Shown: in pieces, positions 23,401 through 35,400 of the stretch
Layout of the letters: each line of letters begins with the position of its first letter
Position numbering within the stretch: the stretch's first letter is position 1
Origin: Reticulitermes speratus
Taxonomy: Eukaryota; Arthropoda; Insecta; Blattodea; Rhinotermitidae
Direction of reading: 5' to 3'
DNA: 64,000 nt
NCBI GenBank assembly: GCA_021186555.1
Contig: JAJKFL010000010.1
Span: forward strand, 23,244,679-23,308,678
Position numbers and translations under genes: made by a program
Notes under the pieces: model-generated
What the model was told of the DNA's origin: nothing
The model's database searches: none
Seen by the model: the letters and a program-made list of their open reading frames with translations, nothing else

Positions 23401-26400
23401 TCAATGTGTACCGGGACATCCTCCCAGTAGTACAGTGGCCGGAGCATGAAGCTGGTCATTGACCTCCATCTAGTGCGGAGGTTACGAATGAGTGGAGTAT
23501 ACCTCCACCGTCCCATGTGCCTTTATGGCGTCTACCAGGAAACTTAACATTAATTTACATACAAATAAATTGTTGCTGCCCAAGCTCTCTGATTGTCAAA
23601 TAAAGAAAAATGTATTTATCATATAAGTGGAATTCGGTTATAACGTCACGAAAGGGACTGAATATTTTGTGTTGTTATAAACGAGTGTTGTTATAACCGA
23701 GGAGTATAATGTTATGGTTAACAGTGAGGAGTTAATTGGTACTTCAGAATGTCTGACGTTATAGGCGAGGTGTCGTATAAACCGATGTCGTTATAACCGG
23801 GTTGGACTGTATTATGTACAAGAAACGCATAATTTCAAGTAACACACGGCGTTCTGTTTTACAGGAGCGTGTGTCTGAATGCAGTGATGATGATGATAAT
23901 GATGACTGCGAGGCGGCGTTCTGCATGGCCAGCCTCCAACCCAGAGGTGCTGGAAACGACAAGAGTTCAGCAGGAAGTTTCGTGTCCTCCACGGCCCACA
24001 TGGCATACACGTGGCGTGATATTTGTGTCCAAACTTCAGGCTCTAATTTGAGGAGGCGTGGCTTCTGGTCGCTACTACGGCGCGAGTCTGCAGCTGATCG
24101 GCAGAGCAAGCACATACTGACAAACGGTGATTCGCCTGTGTTCAACTTCACGTCGTTTTTCATTTCTTCATCGTTTAATCGGTTCAAGTAAATTAGATTA
24201 ATAGAAAAACATATACAGGGTGTTTATTTAAAGCCGAAATGGGAAATTCAGGTCTGATGGCGTCGTACTGAGTTGGAGGCCTCCGCCTATTTATTTTATG
24301 GTATCGTAATTCGTACCTGATGATGGCAGGTACACACGGCCCAAAATATATAGTCATTCATCCTGCAGTCTGTCTTACGACAGGTCCGTAGCCTCTTCCA
24401 AAGTGATTCTCCATAGGGTGCGATCTAGTGCTTCCTCTTTCAATTTGCAGTATCTTATCTTTTCCTTAAGGCCATCCAGTAGCTGCTTACGTCTTCTCCC
24501 TCGTCTTCCCGTCATTTCTATCCTTCCCTCTAACTTTCCTTCAGTCACATGTTTCAGAAGGCAGTTTCTACGCAAGATGTGACCAATCCAGTTAGCCTTT
24601 CTTCTTTTTATTGTATGTACGATATTCCTTCCTCTTCAAACATGTAATACTAAACATGTCGCAGTGTAGTCAAGAACATATGTTTAAAGTGTTGTGTTTG
24701 GGCTGACAATTAAAACAGACAATTAAACGTCATTTCAGTCTTCCGCCGCTATCTAGATGAAATCTGCGCTCTTCTGGGCTATTACGCAGAGTAGAGTGGT
24801 AAACCTGCACCGACGTTTCGGGACAACCTATCGATCCCATCTTCAAGGGTCCAGAGTCCAAGAAGAAATTGGACTTCTTGACCTTTGAAGATGATGGGAC
24901 CGATAGGTTGTCCCGAAACGTCGGTGCAGAATTACCACTCTACTCTGCGTAATATCCCAAAGGAGCGCAGATGTCAAATAATCCAGCATTTTCAGTGCCT
25001 AACACACAGCAAATGCACACAGAGTGATGTTACAGACAAGTGTCTCAGTTTATGCTGCTCTGGTCGCCTTTACAGTCAGTGGCGTGGCCCATCCAGGAGA
25101 GCTGTTGGCCATCATGGGTGCTAGTGGTTCTGGTAAGACGACTCTGTTGAACACCCTGATGTTCCGCTCGTTGCCTAACCTCCAGGTGAGCGGTCGAAGG
25201 GCTGTCAACGGCATCCCCGTGAACTGCAGCACCCTGGCCACTTTGTCGGCCTACGTGCAGCAAGACGACCTGTTCATAGGCACGCTGACGGTGCGCGAGC
25301 ATCTCGTCTTCCAGGTACTGACTCTTGGCGCAGTCATTAACTCGAGATAAAACAAGTAGGAAACATAAATTGTGCACAGCTTAACAAGTCTTGTACTTAC
25401 AGTCGCTTTTGTTTCGGTACGCATGAAATAGTAATACTTACGGAAAAGTTGTATGAAAGGTAAAGGTAAAGGTGTCCCTGTCCACACTATGAAGGAGCCG
25501 GGATAGCTCAGTCAGTGTAGTGAAAAAGCTACGGGCTGGTTGATCCAGGGTTCGAATCCCGGCTGGGTCAAAGAATTTTTTTGTCCTCAGAAACTTCCAG
25601 ACCGCTCTGGGGCCCACCCAGCCTCCTGTTCGAAAGGTACCGATGGCTCTTTCCCCCAGGGTAAAGCGGCCGGGGCGTGAAGCTGACCAATCACTTCATC
25701 TAGTGCTGAGGTTAAGAATAAGTGGAGCTATAAATCCACTCCCCCTACACTCCTTCATGGCGTTGGTAGGGACGGATTTACTTTTTTGCTTTTACTGACC
25801 ACGCCATGAAGGCGTGTAGGGAGAGTAAAGGTATGGCTCCACTCATTCTTAATCTCGGCGCTAAGTGTTAGTGGTCAGCTTTACGCCCCGGCCGCTTTAC
25901 CTCCGGGTAAAGACTCCTCGGTACTCACTGAATGGAGTCTAGGTGGGCCCCAGATCCGGTCTGGAAATTTTGGAGAAGAGATAGATAAATATCTTGACCC
26001 TGCCGGTTTTTGAACCACGATATTTCGTAAGAACATTTTATAGCCTAGACACTACACTGACTGAGCTATCCCGGCTTACCCTCCCGAATGTAATATTTCA
26101 TAACAAATTTTTCATGTGACTAGATTTGTACATAGACGGACAGAAGTACATAGCGCAGCTAGTAGGCGCAGTTTTGCAATTTAATTTACAAGTATCCGCT
26201 TCATTCCCCTACACATTATCAGTCAAATTTGGAGGCCCTGTACATTCAACATACGCACTGTCATCCCTTAACGAACCTCGGACACAACTTAAAGCACATA
26301 AACATACGCACTGTCATCCCTTAACGAACCTCGGACACAACTTAAAGCACATAAACATACGCACTGTCATCCCTTAACGAACCTCGGACACAACTTAAAC

Positions 26401-29400
26401 ACATAAACATACGCACTGTCATCCCTTAACGAACCTCGTACACAACTTAAACACATAAACATACGCACTGTCATCCCTTAACGAACCTCGGACACAACTT
26501 AAACACATAAACATACGCACTGTCATCCCTTAACGAACCTCGTACACAACTTAAAACACATAAACATACGCACTGTCATCCCTTAACGAACCTCGGACAC
26601 AACTTAAAGCACATAAACATACGCACTGTCATCCCTTAACGAAACCTCGGACACAACTTAAAGCACATAAACATACGCACTGTCATCCCTTAACGAACCT
26701 CGTACACAACTTAAAGCACATAAACATACCACTGTATTCCCTTTAAACGAACCTCGTACACAACTTAAAGCACATTAACACATTACGCTACTTGTCATCC
26801 TAACGAGCCTCGGACACAACTTAAAAGCACATTAAACATACGCACTGTCATCCCTTAACAACCTCGGACACAACTTAAAGCACATAAACATACGCACTGT
26901 CATCCCTTAACGAACCTCGTACACAACTTAAAGCACATAAACATACGCACTGTCATCCCTTAACGAACCTCGGACACAACTTAAAGCATATAAACATACG
27001 CACTGTCGTCCCTTAACAAACCTCGGACACAACTTAAAGCACATAAACATACGCACTGTCATCCCTTAACGAACCTCGTACACAACTTAAAACACACACA
27101 CTTTGATTGTATTGCAGGCGCTGGTTAGGATGGACAGAGACATTCCGTATCACAGGAGGATGGCCCGCGTTAATGAGGTTATTTCGGAGGTAAGATAACA
27201 TGCATGTACTCCTGTGCCTATTGTCACTCCATGGAGGTGCATAGAGGGCGCGAAAGTAAAATTGCACGCATCTTGGATGTCAGTACTATACTGAAGTCAA
27301 CGAAGGAAGGTAAAGGTAAAGTTTACCCTACAACAGGTCACGAAGGCCCAGAGGGGGAGTATAGGTATAGCTGTACTCTTTCTTTAACCTTAGCGCTAGA
27401 TGGGGTGGGTGGTCAACTCCACGTCCCGGCCGCTTTACCCCCGGGAAAAAAACCCGGTACCCATTGTATAGGAGGCTGGGTAGGCCCCAGGGCCGGTCTG
27501 GACGGCTGCTGAAAATCTCTCCCCCACCGGGATTCGATCTCCGGACCGTCCAGCTCGTAGCGTACCGACTGAGCTATCCCGGCCCCAACGAAGGAAGTCT
27601 CTGGTGAAAACAACTTTGCGCTCCGTGATGGTATAAAAGGGAGCAGAATTATAGCTCCACTCATTCTTAAAATGACATTGTATGGAGGTGAGAGGTCAGT
27701 CTTACGCCCTCGAATATATTAATGCTGTTTGTGTCTCGCAGTGTTGTTTTGCTAAATGTAGAGTTGGCAGAAAGGGACTTATACTGACTGAGGGACAAAA
27801 TACATTTTTGTGCGACGATCAGATATAAGGATCGAGAAAGAATGGAATTAGTAGTGCTGAGAAGTAACAATTCACTTCATGATTTATGGGATGGGCATGT
27901 AGATAGTCAGGATGAGGACGAGAAGAAACATTCGACAAACGTCCTATTGGAAGGCCTAGGAAGAACAACGAAATGGGTATTAAACTACCTTGAGTAGTGG
28001 AGTTGTGTGGAAGGAGTTCATTGTCTTGTGCAAAGGAGGGCTTTTTTTTCGGCGGTGTTGAACATTGTCAGTGTAGACAGATGTCCTCGAAAGACAATGC
28101 CAGTACTGTACAATCGTGCTGCCAGTACCTGTGTCATGTTTAGGTGCGTTCGCAAAATTGCGAAAGTTACTGTCTGTTTGTCTGTCCGCATGGAACAACT
28201 CGGCTCCCACTGGACGGATTTTCATGAAATTTTATATTTAGGTATTTTTCGAAAATCGTTTGGGAAAGTTAAAATTTCATTAAAATCTGACAACAATAAC
28301 GGTACTTTACACGAAGACCTATGTACATTTATGGTAATATCTCGCTGAATTCTTCTTATAATGAGAAATGTTTCACACAAAAGTTGTAGAGAAAATCAAA
28401 ACACACATTTTATGTTCAATAACTTTTTTCCAAAAATCGTACCGTTTATGAGATAATGTGGAAAAATATGGTACAGCCAGACAGGCCACAGATGACAATA
28501 TAATACGGCGCATGCGCTTTGCATGCTGGATAACTAAGGCTACAGACACACACTCAGAATATGTAATACTTATTGCTTTTCCACGGCAGTAATGGTCACT
28601 CGAACGCACCTTATTGTTACGTTACACGCACATTGCCTGTCTTGTTATTTCACCGATCAAGAACGCTGTCTGTTGCAGCTTGCTCTGAAGAAGTGTCAAG
28701 ACACCCTGATCGGAGTTCCTGGGAAAATGAAGGGGATTTCGGGAGGAGAGATGAAGAGGTTGTCTTTTGCGTCTGAGGTGAGTGTGACACACTGAACTGC
28801 ATGCAGTGTACCGGGGGGAATTACCCGGTCTTGTGACGCAGTGGTCCGACCCTCCAGCACTTTGGGCTAGTTCAGTAACGCCAGACCTTGCGACACTATA
28901 ACGGTAAGAGCCAGACTCTCGAACTCAGAGTCCAGAGACCTGATCCGGTACCGTGCCACCATCTCTCGTATATAAAATAATAAATACTGCAGGGGCTGCG
29001 AGAGATCAACCCTACAAACTACCCTTCTCTAAGCTCGAAGGCGTAGGGTTGAGAGAGAGAAAAGAGATAAACCGTTAATAAAGTTAATTCCCAAAAAAAT
29101 ATATTATTAAAATGAAGAGTGACGTATATCTACGACACTTAATATAACAATTCGCTAAATTCTACGCCCATCACTGCTCAGATCCACCACTGACGTTGGT
29201 CAATTTAGATATAAACCGTCCTACCTTGTAGATGTAATACGAAGGCGTAGACCATCAGCACGGCGTCAGGCTTCATGCCTGTGACATTACGTCACCTCGA
29301 GGATAGTAGCGTCTCGACGACTGTCTCTCTCCAAATACATACCAACTGTTCAACTTCTGGCATTTTATACCTAAAATATTGCGTCTTTCCACCCTGCTTC

Positions 29401-32400
29401 GTCGCAACAGTTTGATATTTCTCAACGTAACATTAACTCGCCTTGCTGACGGTATATCATACAGTTTGAATTATTTGTACCAACAAAAGCACTAAGACAG
29501 TTTTTTCACTGTTTTCTTTATTATTACGATGCCCCAATACGCATTTCGGCAGTTATTCTGCCAGAATAACTGCCGAAATGCGTATTGGGGCATCCTTATA
29601 ATAAAGAAAACAGTGAAAAAAACTGTCTTAGTGCTTTTGTTGGTACAAATAATTCAATTATAAAAAGATGCACGATGAATATAAAGTGAAAAATCGTACA
29701 CTTTGTTTGACCTCGGTCTAGGCTTTACAAATTTCTAAGTATCTGGCCATCAGCAAATGCTTTACGTACCAAGTCACTCCATAACAGTGTTCTGGCCTTC
29801 ACGTATCAACAAGCTATGGAATTCAATAACATAATATTTGCTACATCATTTCTCCGCACATTACAGACCTAACAGAATTTTCTAAATTTCACTTTATATT
29901 CACTGTGCATTTTGTCTTTAAGTAATAGCTTTATTTTTACCAACACATGCACTACAATTATGTCGTATTTTTGACACCCCTACATATGTTTCGACTATTT
30001 ATTAGTCATTATCAGGGGGATCAAAGTATATAAACACAGACTATACATCCACTATAATAGTTGGTATGATGACGACTAATAAATAGTCGAAACATATGTA
30101 GGGGTGTAAAAAATACGACATAATTGTAGTGAATGTGTTGGTAAAAATAAAGCTATTACTTAAAGAATTTTCTAAATTTGATAAGTGGCCAGTGTTCCCA
30201 AATTTCACTACACCCGGTATCCATTGAACAGGAGAAAACGTCAGGCCAACAACCGGTCTGGACGTTTTGGAAAAATAGACGAGTTTGTGTCTTATCATTT
30301 CCTCAGACAGCCAGGCTGTGTCTTAGTCACTATTTTGTCTACGTCAGTCTTTCTCACCCTTCCTGGTACTACGGGGCATTCGCAAAGTCTCGCTGTTCCT
30401 GCGGACGCCTTCCCCACAGTTACGTCCACTTTCGGACCTCCTAAGGCACAACTCGCGGTAACATTTACAGCTCGAATTATTATAAACAAGAAACATACTT
30501 AAAGTCTAAAGAAAAACTTCGCTAACTCAACGTAAAAATTTATTACAAAACCAACAGTTTTCCTAGCAGTGATGAAAATAGAACCGAGATCAGGGAAAAC
30601 CTACAAGGAAGAAACTTTACGATCTACAGAGCAGACTGCACTGTGTTTTGTCATTATTACTGTTTAAAAGGTTTTGTAAAATATTACAGATGTTCAACAC
30701 AACAGTTTTTTCTTCTGCCTCATAATGGGAAGACAAAAATAATTACCCGGAATCCATGTCCAGGCCTCGCTGATCCCTAGGGGTCTGTAGACCACGTTTT
30801 GAGAACCACTGCTCTACACTATCTCGGCTCCTGCATAAACAGACAGTATTATTTATTTTTTTGTTTATTGAAGGGCCCAGCAGCAGATGCTACGGACGCA
30901 CCGCAGCCTTGGGGCTTATTGTGCAAACCTGTGATGAAGATGATTAGTTTGTTTCGTTTTTTACTTGTAATGGAGCACCGGTGGAATGAAATTGACAGGG
31001 GAAAACCGAAGTACTCGGGGAGAAACTTGTCCCAGTGCCGCTTTGTCCACCACAAATCCCACATGGACTGACCCGGGATCGAACCAGGGCATCCGCGGTG
31101 GGAGGCCGGCGACTAACCGCCTGAGCCATGGCACGGTCCAAACAGACAGTATGTTTTCATAAATACTGTTTTCCAATGGAAAATTAGGCATAAAGTGGCT
31201 CAGAGAAAATACTAACTGTCCTGTACAAGATTTCAGGCTTCAGCAGCATTGTAGTTGAGGTCTTCTGGGGTGTTACGCAGCGTAAGTTGGTAGTTGGTTA
31301 CCGACGTTTCGGGGGGAAAAATATCGGACCCATCTTCAGGGATCAAGCATTCTCTTTGGACTGATTAACTGTAAAAGATGGGAACGATAGGTTGTCCCGA
31401 AACATCGGTAACCAACTACGAGCTACGCCGCGTAACACCTCAGAAGATCGAGGGTCCCAGGAACTGTCCTACTGACCTTCCCGGCTATGACGTCGTCACC
31501 AGGTACTGACTGATCCACCGCTGATGTTCTGCGATGAGCCGACGTCAGGCCTGGACTCCTTTATGGCTCTGAATGTCGCGTTGGTGCTGAAGAACATGGC
31601 GCTCAAAGGGAAGACTGTGGTCACCACCATCCACCAACCCTCTTCTGAAATATTCGCCATGTTCGACAAAGTGCTGCTGATGGCTGAAGGTCGCGTCGCG
31701 TTCCTGGGATCTCCTGATGGCGCGTGCAAGTTCTTCAGCACGTAAGGCGTTTCATCTTCTTAGTCCAGTTGGTTCGTTCTTACAGTTTAAAACAACAGTG
31801 AAGTTCTTGATAAACAGGAAAATTTAGAATGTTATGTTACCATCACACCAGATCTTCATTTGGGTAGCCACAACATGAAACACTTCGCATAAAATGTGGT
31901 CCATATACAGGGTGAGCAAAAGTCGCTTTACGCTGGAAGCAGCTTGTTAAACATCGCGTGTCAAATGACGTATACCTACCCTTTAAAGAAATATGTTCCT
32001 TATCTCTTCCTGTTTATGTTTATGATGGAAATGTGAAAATTTAGAATTATATAAAAAATAAATTTATGTAGGCCTTGGTAATAGTACTTGTTGAACCGTA
32101 AATATCACCCTGATAATGATCTGTATTGGTCGAAACAGGCTCGATATTTTAAGTTTCAGTTAAACCAACCAACGCACAAAAATTATTAGCAAAGTAAGAT
32201 ATATTTGTAACCACTACATACGTTTCGACAATCAAGTTGCCATCCTCAGGGGACGCATCAAAGAATTACAGCAACTATGGCATCCAGATACACATACATT
32301 TGGCATTATAATGGAAGTACACATGCCGATCACAAATTTAAATTGATACTTGTGATACTTTGATGCGTCCCCTGAGGATGGTAACTTGATTGTCGAAACG

Positions 32401-35400
32401 TATGTAATGGTTACAAACATATCTTATATAATCTGTTGTAATTTCAACAAAAAAGCCCCTGAAGATGAGCCTTATATAGGCTAGAAACATGTTGGGCAAC
32501 ATTTAATAAAATTGTGTTAAATAACATAAAACTGTGTACATTTGTCTGCATAACATATATATATATATATCTTATTTTGTTAATAATTTTTGTGCATTGG
32601 TTGGTTTGACTTAAACATGACAGAATGCACGGTACATATAATATGAAAACAAAGCTGGGTGTTTGTTAAGTGACATTTAAAACTGATTTTCTGTACCGAG
32701 ATGGTGTTTTAATAATGAGTTGAAGAATCAGAAAATGGCTCCTCAAAAGACAAATTGTTTTGTGCGGCAGCATGGGCGCCTGTTGCCCCAGCAATTACAA
32801 CCCCGCAGACTTCTTCATCCAGCTGTTGGCCATCGCACCCACCCGGGAGGAACCTTGCAGGCAAACTGTCCAGATGGTCTGCGAATGCTTCCAGGAATCG
32901 GAGGCCGGACAGAGAATCTTGGAGGAAGCGGAAATGCAGTGGGAGGTAGCCAAAACATTATTTGAACAAGATCGCAGGTATCAACTTTGTAGAGGTGGGA
33001 TCGTCCCTGGAAATTGTCTGTCCTCTATAATACTGTAGTTGTGGGTGCGTGAGAAATTGGGTTAGACGCTGGTTGCCATGGAGACCGCCTGGGTAGTTAA
33101 ATGTAGCAAATCGTAATAACTGCGATGTGAAGATTGTAGATATAAATACACTTAAAGGAAAGCTTAAAGGGGAATGGGTTTTAGTGAAAACTTAGCAGAG
33201 AACACTCAGAGTTTTGTGCATGTGGGCATGAACATTTTGGTTACATAAAAAGCGGAAAATTTCTTGAGAGGCTCATAGACTGTTAGTTTCGACTCAGGAT
33301 TAGCTAAAAATTCAGAGACTATTTTCTTGGATGCGATGTCGTGTATTCTAATAGAAAACTGCAGAAATTTCGAAGAAACTTCCTGCCTCTTTCTTCAAGG
33401 TTGAAGACGAAGGCAGCAAGTATTTGTATTCACCACTCTCACAGAAGCTATATTTCTAATTGCTCTGCGAAATGTTTCTGGAACTTTCTCATATGACCCG
33501 CTTGTCCTTGCTTTATCAGCTCCGGGAACTTTCCCGATAACAGTTAAAATTATTCCCGAATGAAATATCTCACACAAGCGAAAACTCTCTTTGCTATCTC
33601 TCTAACGCTGTAGAATGTGCATTTTTGTTATTTTGTCTGACAAATACAGGGCATACACAAAAGAATGGTGCGGTATCAAAAGTGAATAAAAAATTTATGT
33701 CTCACATTACACGGGCACAACACACAGCGTCACGATTACATTCTACAACTGGACGGAGCTCCCCCCCATTTTCACAGGAATGTACGAGTGCTTCTCAATC
33801 GTGTTCTTCCACAGCGCTGGATCGGACGTGATGCTGCAAATGGAGACAAGAACCTTCTCCCTTGGCCACCCCGTTCGCCAGATCTTACACCGTGCGATTT
33901 CTTTCTTTGGGGGTTCGTTAAAGACAGCGTTTATGTACCACCATTGCCCACGTCCATCCATGAAATTCGTGATAGGATAACGCATGCACTGCAGGCCATT
34001 ACAGCGGACATGCTACACCGGGTCTGGGATGAGTTTGATTACCGTGTGGATGTGTGTCGTGTGACCCAGGGTGCACACATTGAAGGATTGTAATTACCAA
34101 ATGAGAAACTTGGACAGTTGCCGCCGCTGACGGTGTATGTTGTGCCCGTGTAAGGTGAGAAATACATTTTTTATTCACTTTTGAAACCGCACCATTTTTT
34201 TTGTGTATGCCCTGTATTGCGTGTCACTTCTAGCAGATATTTTGCTGCGTGTGTTTTGAGTGGGCTACATTAACACGATAAACGACCCGACAGGAAATGG
34301 CAAACGATGTATGTCAGATAAAATAAAGACCCTGTGTATGCCGTTGAATATCAGGCGAGGGCTGTGCGAATATATTCTGCTTAAGCCTGTGTTTGCAGAT
34401 TGGGGCCACTACGTCGAGAGGTTCCAGGTGCGACTATTTACAATTCCTCGACGCCCGCAATTCTCCATATAAGGCGTCGTGGTGGGCCCAGCTGCGGGCA
34501 GTGTTGTGGCGCTCTTGGATCAGCATAATAAAAGAACCGCTTCTGATAAAAGTGCGGCTTCTTCAGACGTTGGTGAGAATCAGCAGCATGTACAGTGTTC
34601 GGTTATTTCGACCCTTCTTGTTGAGCCGGTTTAATACCATTGTTTCGAAAGTTCGTGAATAGTTCCGATGAATCGGGATGATACCACGTGACTGGAGATT
34701 CGGTTTCCTCCACTCTGCTGCTATTGAGCAGATCACTCTCAGCTCAGTCAAGCTCTGCCTCTCATTAGGTGACGTTTATTACTTTTGTGCTTTATGGCAT
34801 GAAACTGTCCTTGAGTCTTTTAATGTATTTTTTCTTTCCAAAAAGTTTCTGTATTTTATTAAAAATGAACTTTAATGCTTTTTATGCTTTATGAGGTTGT
34901 TTTGTATATTGATTACTGTATTTCTTAAATTCTTGGAATCATGTATGTATTTTACGTTAGAAAGGAATTTCGAATTTCATGATTCCGATGTTCGTGATGG
35001 TTGTGTCTGTCCCACGGATATCAAGACTGAACTCTGTACGTGAAGTTGGACGCGTCTGGATTTTCTGCCGGAGAAGGAGGTAACTTACTTACCGACTAGC
35101 AGGAAGGCGATCAGGAGGTAACTTACCGACTAGCAGGAAGACGATCAGGAGGTAACTTATGTACCGACTAGCAGGAAGACGATCAGGAGGTAACTTACGT
35201 ACCGACTAGCAGGAAGACGATCAGGAGGTAACTTACGTACCGACTAGTAGGAAGACGATCAGGAGGTAACTTACGTACCGACTAACAGGAAGACGATCAG
35301 GAGGTAACTTAGGTACCGACTAGCAGGAAGACGATCAGGAGGTAACTTACGTACCGACTAGCAGGAAGACGATCAGGAGGTAACTTACGTACCGACTAGC

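Larger units (their letters stand above)
24127..25075. other. white intron 2
   Basis: 949 bp. Contains a LINE fragment (24357-24625) and a foldback (24757-24975). The sequence at 24215-24240 ('acagggtgtttatttaaagc') may be one end of another mariner-type element. Confidence 0.7.

Noticed and set aside
34399..34427. Extension of white exon 8 to the acceptor at 34398
   Set aside because: Breaks phase with the exon 7 donor, and the extra residues ([10 protein letters not shown]) do not resemble White. Kept as a noted ambiguity.
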